This document shows, in pieces, positions 52,532-60,750 of a DNA stretch of 64,000 bases. Made by a program: the position numbers and the translations under genes. The notes below the pieces were generated by a model. The model was not told the DNA's origin and ran no database searches. It saw only the letters and a list, made by a program, of their open reading frames with translations. This DNA comes from Nocardioides currus. GTDB lineage: Bacteria > Actinomycetota > Actinomycetes > Propionibacteriales > Nocardioidaceae. The DNA lies in NCBI RefSeq assembly GCF_003057875.1, contig NZ_PYXZ01000003.1, positions 62,357-126,356 of the forward strand, read 5' to 3'. Numbering within the stretch: position 1 is the stretch's first letter; the number at the start of each line of letters is the position of its first letter.

Positions 52532-53994
52532 GTGCCGCTGTCGCCGGCGAGGGACCGCGTCGCTGGGGCGCCGAGGAGCTGCTCGACCTCGTGCTCGACG
52601 AGGGCACGTGGCAGTCCTGGGACCGACCCATCGACATCAGCGGGCACGACCCCGCCTACCAGCGCGAGCTCGTCGCGGCCCGGGAGAGGGCCGGCACCGA
52701 CGAGTCGGTGATCACCGGCCGCGGGCTGGTCCGCGGCCGGCCGGTGGCGGTCATCGCCAACGAGTTCCGCTTCCTGGCCGGCTCGATCGGCCGGGACGCG
52801 GCGGGCCGGATCACGGCCGCCGTGCGGCGCGCCACCGCCGAGGGCCTGCCCCTGCTGGCGACCACCGCTTCGGGCGGCACCCGGATGCAGGAGGGGACGC
52901 CGGCCTTCGTCGAGATGGTCGAGATCACCCGGGCGATCGGCGCCCACCGCGCCGCCGGGCTGGCCTACCTCGTGCACCTGCGCAACCCCACCACGGGCGG
53001 GGTCTACGCGTCGTGGGGCTCGCTCGGCCACGTCACGGTGGCCGAGCCCGGCGCGCTGGTCGGCTTCCTCGGGCCCAAGGTGTTCGAGGCGCTGCACGGC
53101 GAACCGTTCCCCTCCGGCGTCCAGCGTGCCGAGAACCTCGCCGCCAAGGGCGTGATCGACGCCGTCGTCGCCGCCGAGCAGCTGCCCGAGCTGGTCGACC
53201 GGTCGCTGCGGGTGCTGCTCGACCCGCCCACACCGCCGTCCCTGCCGCGGCGCGACCCCACGGCCCTGGTCGCCCGCGGGGCGTGGGAGTCGGTCGAGCT
53301 CACCCGGAGCCCGGACCGCGCCGGGGTGCGCGACCTGCTGAGGTACGGCGCGGCCGACACCCTGCGCCTGCGCGGCACCGACGAGGGGGAGCGCGACGAG
53401 ACGATCATCGTGGCGCTGACCCGGCTCGACGGCCAGCCGTGCGTGCTCGTCGGGCAGGACCGCTCGCGGCAGGGACCGGGACGGGCCATGGGGCCGGCCG
53501 CCCTGCGCGAGGCGCGGCGGGCGATGAACCTCGCCGAGGAGCTGCGGCTGCCGCTGGTCACCGTCATCGACACCCCGGGCGCCGAGCTGTCGGTCGCCGC
53601 CGAGGAGCGCGCGGTGGCCGGCGAGATCGCCCGGTGCATCGCGACGATGACGAGGATGCGGGTGCCCACGCTCGCCGTCCTGCTCGGCCAGGGCTGTGGC
53701 GGCGGGGCGCTCGCCCTGCTCCCGGCCCGGCGGGTGCTGGCCGCCCAGCACGCCTGGCTCTCGCCGCTGCCGCCCGAGGGGGCCAGCGTCATCGTGCACG
53801 GCGACGTCGCCCACGCCGCCGAGATGGCGGAGCGGCACCAGGTGCGGGCCGTCGACCTCGCCGCCACCGGCACCGTGCACCGGATCGTCCCCGAGCGCGA
53901 GGACGACGACGCGGCCACCCTGGCCCGCGCCGTCGCCGCCGAGGCCGCCGCGATGCTCGTGAGCATGGGACGGGACCAGCTCGGGCGGTCCTGA
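52528..53994 (+). CDS. Fused acyl-CoA carboxyltransferase (AccD-AccA like) / putative malonyl-thioester decarboxylase
   Basis: This 488-aa protein has two crotonase-like halves. The N-terminal half is AccD/MdcD-like (SGGTRMQEG at 115-123, NPTTGGVYASWGSLG, GPKVFEAL, QRAENLAAKGVID). The C-terminal half is AccA/MdcE-like (DTPGAELSVAAEERAVAGEIA, GQGCGGGALALLPARR, LPPEGASVIVHG). The AccD zinc finger is missing. No biotin carboxylase or carrier protein gene is near, so it may be a biotin-independent decarboxylase like MdcD/E, or the CT part of a carboxylase whose other subunit is elsewhere. It ends a GTGA-coupled operon. Confidence 0.82.
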   Translation: MSAAVAGEGPRRWGAEELLDLVLDEGTWQSWDRPIDISGHDPAYQRELVAARERAGTDESVITGRGLVRGRPVAVIANEFRFLAGSIGRDAAGRITAAVRRATAEGLPLLATTASGGTRMQEGTPAFVEMVEITRAIGAHRAAGLAYLVHLRNPTTGGVYASWGSLGHVTVAEPGALVGFLGPKVFEALHGEPFPSGVQRAENLAAKGVIDAVVAAEQLPELVDRSLRVLLDPPTPPSLPRRDPTALVARGAWESVELTRSPDRAGVRDLLRYGAADTLRLRGTDEGERDETIIVALTRLDGQPCVLVGQDRSRQGPGRAMGPAALREARRAMNLAEELRLPLVTVIDTPGAELSVAAEERAVAGEIARCIATMTRMRVPTLAVLLGQGCGGGALALLPARRVLAAQHAWLSPLPPEGASVIVHGDVAHAAEMAERHQVRAVDLAATGTVHRIVPEREDDDAATLARAVAAEAAAMLVSMGRDQLGRS

Positions 53995-54054
53995 GCATGG
54001 TGGCGCGCCCGCGCCGCCGCTGCTGGTCGTCGGCCGACGCCCACACTGACCGCA

Positions 54055-54084
54055 TCGTCGGACGCCGCGCGGGACGTCCGACGA
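54055..54084. terminator. Terminator candidate after the carboxyltransferase operon
   Basis: A perfect 10-bp stem (54055-54064 with 54075-54084) has a 10-nt loop. A third, related gtcggacgaccc segment lies at 54109-54120. There is no U-tract. Confidence 0.6.
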
Positions 54085-54192
54085 CCCGGCGGCTGGAGCG
54101 GCCAGACCGTCGGACGACCCGGCTGATGCCCGACGAGGGACGAGACGGGTGTGGCGCACGTCACTCCGAGGTGGCATGCTGGCTCGGCGGCG

Positions 54193-54206
54193 TGGAAGCG
54201 CTTCCA
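54193..54206. promoter_or_regulatory. LacI-family operator upstream of the beta-helix gene
   Basis: TGGAAGCGCTTCCA is a perfect 14-bp palindrome with the central CG step of LacI/GalR operators. It is close to the Streptomyces CebR site TGGGAGCGCTCCCA. It ends 23 nt before the ATG, so a bound repressor would block transcription of the secreted protein. No LacI gene is in the window. Confidence 0.75.
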
Positions 54207-54229
54207 TCCTCACGAAGGGTCTCGGTCTG

Positions 54230-56173
54230 ATGTCTCGTGCCACCCTCAGCCCCCGCCGGCTGACCACCCTGCTGGTCGTCCTCGTCGTCGCCCTGGCCTC
54301 GCCCCTGGTCGCCCAGACCACGGCGACCGCCGGGCACGGGAGCGGACCGGGCGGTGGACACGGAGGGCGTCACCACGGCCCGCCGAAGGCCCCCGACCTC
54401 GGCTCCCGCGTGGTCGTCTTCGACCCCTCGATGCCGGTCGCCGAGATCAAGGCCCGCGCCGACGCGATCCACGCCCAGCAGGTCGATGCCGAGATGGGCA
54501 CCGAGCGCTGGAGCCTGCTCTTCAAGCCGGGCACCTACGGCACCGCCACCGAGCCGCTGCAGATCCAGGTCGGCTACTACACCGAGGTCGCCGGACTCGG
54601 GGTCTCGCCGTCCGACACCGTCATCAACGGCAAGATCGAGGTCTACAACCGCTGCCTGACCGACGGCCCCACGCAGCCCTACTGCGTCGCGCTCAACAAC
54701 TTCTGGCGCTCGCTGTCCAACCTGACGATCCAGGTCAACGGCGCGGGCCAGGACGGCTGCCGGGCCTCGGCCAACTTCTGGGCGGTCTCGCAGGCCTCCT
54801 CGCTGCGCCGCGTCGACATCCGCGGCGGCACCCTGTCGCTGATGGACTACTGCACCGCCGGCCCGCAGTACGCCAGCGGCGGCTACCTCGCCGACTCGCG
54901 CACCGGCGACGTCGTCAACGGCTCGCAGCAGCAGTGGATCACCCGCAACGCCGAGGTCGGGAGCTGGTCCAACGGCGTGTGGAACCAGGTCTTCGCCGGC
55001 ACGGTCGGCGCGCCCGCCGAGACCGGGTTCCCGACCCCGCCGTACACCACCCTCGACACCACGCCGATCAGTCGCGAGAAGCCGTTCGTGTACGTCGACG
55101 CCGCCGGCACCTGGCAGGTGCGGGTGCCCGACGCCCGCACCGACTCGCGCGGCACCGACTGGACCGCGGGGACCGGGGCGGGCGAGAGCCGCCGGCTCTC
55201 CGACTTCTTCGTCGCGCGCCCGGGCGTCAGCGCACGCGAGCTCGCCTCGCAGCTGGCCCGGGGCAAGGACCTGCTGCTGACGCCGGGGGTCTACGACATC
55301 GACAAGAGCCTGGTCGTACGCCGCGACGACACCGTGGTCCTCGGCCTGGGCCAGGCCACGCTGACCGCAGTGGGCGGGGCCGTCCCGCTGGTGGTCGACA
55401 AGCACGCCGAGGGCGTCGTGGTCGCCGGGGTGACCATCGACGCGGGCACCGTCTCCTCGCCGGCGCTGATGCGCATCGAGGGCGAGCCCGGTCGCGGGCA
55501 CCACCGAGGCGGGCCGCGGCACGGCTCGGACGGGACCCCCAGCACCACGCTCAACGACGTCTACTTCCGGGTGGGCGGACCGCACGTCGGCAGGGCCGAC
55601 GTCTCGCTCCAGGTCGACGCCGACGACGTGCTCATCGACCACGCATGGGTGTGGCGGGCCGACCACGGCGTCGAGGGCTTCACCCAGGGAGCGAGCGGCG
55701 ACACCGACCGCTGGCGCACCAACACCGGCCGCGTCGGCCTCGTCGTCAACGGCGACCGGGTGAGCGCGACGGGACTGTTCGTCGAGCACTTCCAGCAGCA
55801 CAACACGATCTGGAACGGCGAGGACGGCGAGGTCGTGCTCTACCAGAACGAGCTGCCCTACGACCCGCCCACGCAGGCCGACTGGAACCGACCCGACGGC
55901 ACCCTCGGCTGGACGGGCTACAAGGTCGCGGACACGGTGCAGCGCCACCAGCTGTACGGCGGCGGGGTCTACGTGTTCAACCGCAACGACCCCTCGATCG
56001 TCACGCAGCGCGGGTTCGAGGTGCCCGACCGGACCGGGGTGCGGCTGCACCACGTGCTGACCGTCAACCTCGACGCCGGTGCGATCGAGCACGTCGTCAA
56101 CGACGCGGGCGCCCGGGTCGACAGCAGCGCGTCGGGCGTCCCGAGCTACCTCGTGGACTACCCGACGGGGTGA
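54230..56173 (+). CDS. Secreted right-handed beta-helix protein, candidate glycan-active enzyme
   Basis: This 647-aa exported protein has a signal peptide (after MSRATLSPRRL, ending near TATAG), a His/Gly-rich segment and a long beta-helix region with many short repeats (GRVGLVVNGDRVSATGLFVEH, RNDPSIVTQRG). Conserved pieces such as NNFWRSLSNLTI, SLMDYCTAGPQ and GSQQQWITRNAEVG mark a family common in actinobacteria and often labelled adenylyl cyclase, which I consider wrong because no cyclase motif exists. Layout and the LacI-type operator suggest a polysaccharide hydrolase or lyase, possibly GH55-like. Confidence 0.78.
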   Translation: MSRATLSPRRLTTLLVVLVVALASPLVAQTTATAGHGSGPGGGHGGRHHGPPKAPDLGSRVVVFDPSMPVAEIKARADAIHAQQVDAEMGTERWSLLFKPGTYGTATEPLQIQVGYYTEVAGLGVSPSDTVINGKIEVYNRCLTDGPTQPYCVALNNFWRSLSNLTIQVNGAGQDGCRASANFWAVSQASSLRRVDIRGGTLSLMDYCTAGPQYASGGYLADSRTGDVVNGSQQQWITRNAEVGSWSNGVWNQVFAGTVGAPAETGFPTPPYTTLDTTPISREKPFVYVDAAGTWQVRVPDARTDSRGTDWTAGTGAGESRRLSDFFVARPGVSARELASQLARGKDLLLTPGVYDIDKSLVVRRDDTVVLGLGQATLTAVGGAVPLVVDKHAEGVVVAGVTIDAGTVSSPALMRIEGEPGRGHHRGGPRHGSDGTPSTTLNDVYFRVGGPHVGRADVSLQVDADDVLIDHAWVWRADHGVEGFTQGASGDTDRWRTNTGRVGLVVNGDRVSATGLFVEHFQQHNTIWNGEDGEVVLYQNELPYDPPTQADWNRPDGTLGWTGYKVADTVQRHQLYGGGVYVFNRNDPSIVTQRGFEVPDRTGVRLHHVLTVNLDAGAIEHVVNDAGARVDSSASGVPSYLVDYPTG

Positions 56174-56208
56174 ACAGTCGGCTTTCCCGCACGCCTAGGG
56201 TCGGACCC

Positions 56209-57075
56209 ATGCAGACACGGACTCTCGGTTCCCACCAGGTCGGCGCGATCGGCCTGGGCCTCATGACCTTCGACCAGACCGGCACGCAGCCGCGCCAGCA
56301 GCTGCTCGACACGGTCACGGCCGCCCTCGACGCTGGCGTCACGCTCTTCGACACCGCCGACGCCTACGGGCCCGGCGACGAGAAGGGCGAGGGCGCCCAG
56401 GGCGAGAACGAGCGACTCATCGCCTCGCTGCTCGACGAGCTCGGGGTCCGCGACCGGGTCGTCCTGGCGACCAAGGGCGGGCACGTGCGCACCGAGGGCG
56501 GCGGCTGGGACACCGACAGCTCGGCCGACCACCTCCGCTCGGCCGTCGACGCCAGCCTCGAGCGGCTCGGGGTCGAGCAGATCGCCCTGTGGCAGCACCA
56601 CCGACCCGACCCGAAGGTGCCCTACGACGAGGTCATCGGCACGCTCAAGGAGATCGCCGACAGCGGCAAGGTCGGCGCGGTGGGCCTGTCCAACGCCAAC
56701 TCCGAGCAGATCCGTGCGGCGTACGACGTCCTGGGCAAGCGCCTCGTCAGCGTGCAGAACCAGTACAGCCCCGCGTTCCTCAGCAGCCGCGCGGAGATCG
56801 ACACGTGCGAGGAGCTCGGTCTCGCCTTCCTGCCGTGGAGCCCGCTGGGCGGGCTCGGCAGCGCCAAGGAGCTCGCCGAGAAGCACCCGGCCTTCGCCGA
56901 GGTGGCGCAGGCCCGGGGCGTCAGCGCCCAGCAGGTCGCGCTGGCCTGGGAGCTGGCCGCGTCGCCGTGCGTGATCCCGATCCCGGGGGCCAAGCGACCG
57001 TCGTCGGTCCAGGACTCCGCTGCCGCTGCCGACCTGGTCCTGACCGAGCAGGAGCTCGGTCGCCTCGACGGCTGA
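56209..57075 (+). CDS. Aldo/keto reductase
   Basis: This 288-aa NADPH-dependent (beta/alpha)8 oxidoreductase has the catalytic tetrad pattern: Asp and Tyr in FDTADAYGPGDE, Lys in VLATKGGHV and His in LWQHHRPDP. The NADPH-binding end is IPGAKRPSSVQDS. ATG 56209 follows TAGGGT (56196-56201) by 7 nt, so it has its own leaderless promoter. The substrate is unknown. A BLUF gene follows by 20 nt and may be co-transcribed. Confidence 0.93.
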   Translation: MQTRTLGSHQVGAIGLGLMTFDQTGTQPRQQLLDTVTAALDAGVTLFDTADAYGPGDEKGEGAQGENERLIASLLDELGVRDRVVLATKGGHVRTEGGGWDTDSSADHLRSAVDASLERLGVEQIALWQHHRPDPKVPYDEVIGTLKEIADSGKVGAVGLSNANSEQIRAAYDVLGKRLVSVQNQYSPAFLSSRAEIDTCEELGLAFLPWSPLGGLGSAKELAEKHPAFAEVAQARGVSAQQVALAWELAASPCVIPIPGAKRPSSVQDSAAAADLVLTEQELGRLDG

Positions 57076-57095
57076 CGCGGGGCGGCGGTATCCCT

Positions 57096-57515
57096 GTGCA
57101 CACGCTGACCTACATCAGCTCGGCCACGACGTTGATGGCCGTCCCCGACCTCGTCGACCTGCTCGAGCAGATCCGGCCCAAGAACCACGCCCTCGGGCTC
57201 ACGGGGATGCTCGTCTACTCGGGCGGCGGCATCATCCAGGCCCTCGAGGGACCGCGACGTGCGGTGGACGAGGTGTTCGAGGCGATCGAGGTCGACCCGC
57301 GACACCGCGACGTCACCGTGCTGGAGCGTCGCCCCGTCGAGGGGAGGGTGTTCTCCGACTGGTCGATGGGCTTCCGCAACCTCGACCGGCGCGAGCTCCA
57401 CGACGCGACCACGTTCCAGGCGTTCCTGCGGGGTCCTGCCGGGAGCGGACTCGGCGACGACGCCGTCCCGACGTACGACCTGGTGTCGCTGTTCCGCACG
57501 CACCACGCGGCCTGA
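57096..57515 (+). CDS. BLUF-domain blue-light photoreceptor
   Basis: This 139-aa stand-alone BLUF protein binds FAD. The key residues are present: Tyr6 (TLTYISSA), Asn30 (PKNHALGLTG), Gln48 (IIQALEG), Trp89 (SDWSMGF) and Met91. Blue light rearranges the Tyr-Gln-FAD hydrogen bonds. There is no output domain, so it must act through a partner. GTG 57096 is 20 nt after the reductase stop and no good promoter is visible, so co-transcription is likely. Confidence 0.92.
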   Translation: MHTLTYISSATTLMAVPDLVDLLEQIRPKNHALGLTGMLVYSGGGIIQALEGPRRAVDEVFEAIEVDPRHRDVTVLERRPVEGRVFSDWSMGFRNLDRRELHDATTFQAFLRGPAGSGLGDDAVPTYDLVSLFRTHHAA

Positions 57516-57590
57516 GCGGCCCGCCCGACCGCACGGATCACACCGCCGCCGACGCGGGGTTTGCCGGCGCGGCGCGGTAACTTCGCAGGC

Positions 57591-59159
57591 GTGTCCGACA
57601 ACCGCCCTCGCCGTACCTTCGCCGTCATCAGCCACCCCGACGCCGGCAAGTCCACGATCACCGAGGCCTTGGCGCTGCACGCACGGGTGATCACCGAGGC
57701 CGGCGCGGTGCACGGGAAGGGCGGGCGCCGCGCGACCGTCTCGGACTGGATGGACATGGAGAAGGCGCGCGGCATCTCGATCACCTCGGCCGCGCTGCAG
57801 TTCGTCTACCGCGACCACGTCATCAACCTGGTCGACACCCCCGGCCACAGCGACTTCTCCGAGGACACCTACCGCGTGCTCTCCGCCGTCGACTCGGCCG
57901 TGATGCTGGTCGACGCGGGCAAGGGGCTCGAGCCGCAGACCCTCAAGCTGTTCCGCGTCTGCGCGCTGCGCGGCATCCCGGTCATCACCGTCATCAACAA
58001 GTGGGACCGCCCCGGCCTCGCGGCCCTCGAGCTGATGGACCTGATCGAGCAGCAGATCAAGCTCCGCCCGACGCCACTGACCTGGCCGGTCGGCGAGGCC
58101 GGCGACTTCCGCGGCGTGCTCGACCGGCGCACCGGCGAGTTCGTGAAGTACACCCGCACCGCCGGCGGCGCCACCCGCGCGCCCGAGCTGCGGATGTCCG
58201 CTGACGACGTGCCCGAGGTCGACGCCGACGTGTGGGCCGCCGCGGTCGAGGAGCACGAGCTGCTCTCGCTCGACGACAAGGACCACGACCAGGAGACGTT
58301 CCTGGCCGGCGTGACGACGCCGGTGATGTTCGCCAGCGCCCTGCAGAACTTCGGCGTCGCCCAGCTGCTCGACCTGCTGCTCGACCTCGCACCCGCGCCC
58401 AGCACGATCGACGGCGTCGACGGCACGCCGCGGCACGTCGCCGACGACTTCAGCGCCTTCGTCTTCAAGGTGCAGTCGGGCATGAACGCCGCCCACCGCG
58501 ACCGGATGGCCTACGCCCGCATCGTGTCGGGGGAGTTCGAGCGCGGCATGGTCGTCACGCACGCCTCGACCGGTCGGCCGTTCGCCACGAAGTACGCCCA
58601 GGCGGTCTTCGGCCGCGAGGTCACCTCGATCGAGCAGGCCTACCCCGGCGACATCATCGGCTTCGTCAACGCCCAGGCGCTGCGCGTGGGCGACACGGTG
58701 TACGTCGGGGAGCCGATCGAGTTCCCGCCGGTGCCGACCTTCGCGCCGGAGCACTTCATGACCGCGACCGCCGCCGACATCGGCCGCTTCAAGCAGTTCC
58801 GCCGCGGCATCGAGCAGCTCGACCAGGAGGGCGTGGTGCAGGTGCTGCGCTCCGACCTGCGTGGCGACCAGAGCCCGGTGCTCGCGGCCGTCGGGCCGAT
58901 GCAGTTCGAGGTCGTGCAGGAGCGGATGACCAACGAGTTCAACTCGCCCATCCGGCTCTCCTCGCTCGACTACAAGGTCGCCCGGCGCACCGACGCCGAC
59001 GGCGCCCTCGCGCTGCGCGGGGGCCGTGGGGTCGAGGTGCTCCAGCGCTCCGACGGCACCTACCTCGCGATCTTCACCGACCAGTGGCGCGCGGGCGCGA
59101 CGGCGCGCGACAACCCGGAGATCATGCTCGAGCCGCTGCCTGCGGGCGGCGCGGCCTAG
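57591..59159 (+). CDS. prfC: Peptide chain release factor 3
   Basis: This 522-aa GTPase recycles RF1/RF2 from terminated ribosomes. G1 is HPDAGKST, switch I is ARGISITSAAL, G3 is DTPGHSDF and G4 is NKWD; the C-terminal translational domains follow in the usual order. GTG 57591 lies 7 nt after TAACTT (57578-57583), consistent with a leaderless mRNA. RF3 is not universal in actinobacteria, so its presence is of note. Confidence 0.95.
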   Translation: MSDNRPRRTFAVISHPDAGKSTITEALALHARVITEAGAVHGKGGRRATVSDWMDMEKARGISITSAALQFVYRDHVINLVDTPGHSDFSEDTYRVLSAVDSAVMLVDAGKGLEPQTLKLFRVCALRGIPVITVINKWDRPGLAALELMDLIEQQIKLRPTPLTWPVGEAGDFRGVLDRRTGEFVKYTRTAGGATRAPELRMSADDVPEVDADVWAAAVEEHELLSLDDKDHDQETFLAGVTTPVMFASALQNFGVAQLLDLLLDLAPAPSTIDGVDGTPRHVADDFSAFVFKVQSGMNAAHRDRMAYARIVSGEFERGMVVTHASTGRPFATKYAQAVFGREVTSIEQAYPGDIIGFVNAQALRVGDTVYVGEPIEFPPVPTFAPEHFMTATAADIGRFKQFRRGIEQLDQEGVVQVLRSDLRGDQSPVLAAVGPMQFEVVQERMTNEFNSPIRLSSLDYKVARRTDADGALALRGGRGVEVLQRSDGTYLAIFTDQWRAGATARDNPEIMLEPLPAGGAA

Positions 59160-59193
59160 CGCTCCAGCTGGCTGGTTCGGTCATGGTTGACCC

Positions 59194-59598
59194 ATGACCG
59201 ACCCCCGGATCGTCAACCTGCACCAGACGCTGGCCTCCTTCGAGGACCTGTGGAGCCCGCGGATCCTCGCGCAGGTCAACGACCACGACCTCCGCACGGC
59301 CAAGGTCCGCGGCGAGTACGTCTGGCACCGCCACCCCGACACCGACGAGCTCTTCCTGGTCCTCGACGGGCAGCTCGACATCGGCCTGCGCGACGAGGAC
59401 GGCACGGAGCGCGTGGTCGCGCTGGCCACGGGTGACGTCTTCGTCGTCCCGCGCAACCTGCTGCACCGGCCCTCATCGGCCGAGGGGGCCACGATCCTGC
59501 TGGTCGAGCCGACCGGCACGGTGACGACAGGCGACTTCGACGGCGAGGTGCCCGACCACATCGACAGCACCGTCGGGCACAGGGTCAGCCCGGACTGA
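59194..59598 (+). CDS. Cupin-domain protein
   Basis: This 134-aa single cupin has the metal-binding motifs GEYVWHRHPDTDELFLVLDG (His-x-His, Glu) and PRNLLHRP (His). Such small cupins are often mannose-6-phosphate isomerase-like or sensor proteins; no substrate can be named. It starts 34 nt after prfC. Its end overlaps the end of the convergent GNAT gene by 14 bp. Confidence 0.88.
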   Translation: MTDPRIVNLHQTLASFEDLWSPRILAQVNDHDLRTAKVRGEYVWHRHPDTDELFLVLDGQLDIGLRDEDGTERVVALATGDVFVVPRNLLHRPSSAEGATILLVEPTGTVTTGDFDGEVPDHIDSTVGHRVSPD

Positions 59599-60082
59599 CG
59601 TCGCCGACCCCGGTGGGCCCGACGTAGCAGAGCATCCGGTAGTCGACGCCCGCCTCGATGTTCACGAAGCCGTGCCGCTCGTAGAAGCGGCGGGTGTCGG
59701 TGTCGACCTCGTCGACGTTGATGTGCATCTCCGGCGAGCCCCGCTCGAGCACCAGCCCCCGGGCGGCGTCGAGGATCGCCGTACCGATGCCGCGGTCGCG
59801 CAGCGCCGGCACGACGTAGAGCTCCTCGAGCTGCGAGACCGGCCCGTCGAACCAGATCGCCGGGCGCAGGGTGACGAGGGCGAACCCGTCGGCCTCGCCC
59901 GCCAGCAGCGCGACGACGTCGTCGAGCGCCAGCAACCGCTCGAAGCGCGGGGCCAGCACGTCGACCGGGTCGGTCTCGGTCTCGAACTCGGTGTTGAAGT
60001 CCCACAGCAGCCGGGCCAGCACCCCGGCTTCGGCCGGTGTCGCGCGGCGTACGGCGTGGTCACCAGGGTTGGCGTCGGTCAT
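59585..60082 (-). CDS. GNAT family N-acetyltransferase
   Basis: This 165-aa acetyltransferase has LEELYVVPALRDRGIGTAI (acetyl-CoA site RDRGIGTA) and the C-terminal DVDTRRFYERHGF motif. The N-terminus holds WDFNTEFETETDP, as in one group of GNATs acting on small amines or aminoglycosides. ATG 60082 overlaps the preceding gene stop (ATGA), so it is expressed with the MbcA/ParS-like protein. Confidence 0.9.
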   Translation of the reverse strand: MTDANPGDHAVRRATPAEAGVLARLLWDFNTEFETETDPVDVLAPRFERLLALDDVVALLAGEADGFALVTLRPAIWFDGPVSQLEELYVVPALRDRGIGTAILDAARGLVLERGSPEMHINVDEVDTDTRRFYERHGFVNIEAGVDYRMLCYVGPTGVGDVSPG

Positions 60083-60717
60083 GACGACGACGATGCCACG
60101 CGCTCGGCGAGCCGGACGGCCGCCGTGGCCACGAGCTCGGCCTCGTCCGGGTCGGCCGCGGCGCGCTCGGGCACGAGACCGCCGAGCAGCGCGGCCGGCT
60201 GGGTGAGCCAGATCCACGCCGCCCACGGGTCCATCCCGGCCGCGAGCAGCGGCATCAGCACGGGCTCGAGGTCGGGTCGCGGCTCGCCGCCGGACGTGAG
60301 CTGGAAGGCGGGCACGATGACGTCGCGGTGGTCGCCGATCACCAGGAGCCGGTGTCGCGCGGCGGTCTTGTGGATCATGAACCGGGTGGCGTCCAGCGTC
60401 GCGCCCCGCACGGCGGCCAGCGACGCGTAGTCGTGGGTCGGGGTGGCCGCGAGCTCGCTGCGGAGCCGGGCCTGGCGCGCGACCTGGATGAGCTGGAGCG
60501 GGATCGCGTGGGCCGGGTCGTCACCCTGGGAGTGCAGCATCGCGTCGAGCGCCTCGAGCTGCTCGGCCGTCATCGGGTCGCCGGTCGCGGGGTCGGTCCA
60601 CACGGCCCGGCCGTCGGCGTCGCGGGTGAAGGACGGCAGCCCGGCCGCGGGCAGGTGGCCGGCGAGGTCGAGTCCCTCGAGCCAGGTTGCGAGCCGGTCG
60701 CCGAGGTCGGAGGTCAT
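60079..60717 (-). CDS. MbcA/ParS/Xre antitoxin-like (DUF2384-type C-terminus) protein
   Basis: This 212-aa cytoplasmic protein has a C-terminus (PVLMPLLAAGMDPWAAWIW, LTQPAALLGGLVP) resembling the toxin-binding domain of Xre/MbcA/ParS antitoxins, preceded by a region with ATRFMIHKTAARHRLLVIGD. No RES-type toxin gene is adjacent; the next gene is a GNAT. An orphan antitoxin-like protein, or an unusual GNAT pair, are both possible. ATG 60717 is chosen; GTG 60735 is an alternative. Confidence 0.55.
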   Translation of the reverse strand: MTSDLGDRLATWLEGLDLAGHLPAAGLPSFTRDADGRAVWTDPATGDPMTAEQLEALDAMLHSQGDDPAHAIPLQLIQVARQARLRSELAATPTHDYASLAAVRGATLDATRFMIHKTAARHRLLVIGDHRDVIVPAFQLTSGGEPRPDLEPVLMPLLAAGMDPWAAWIWLTQPAALLGGLVPERAAADPDEAELVATAAVRLAERVASSSS

Positions 60718-60750
60718 GGACCAAGCGTGCCGCACCCGGGGCCGGTGCGC

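Noticed and set aside
54230..56173. Adenylyl cyclase function for the secreted beta-helix protein
   Set aside because: No cyclase catalytic residues are visible; the protein is exported and built from beta-helix repeats.
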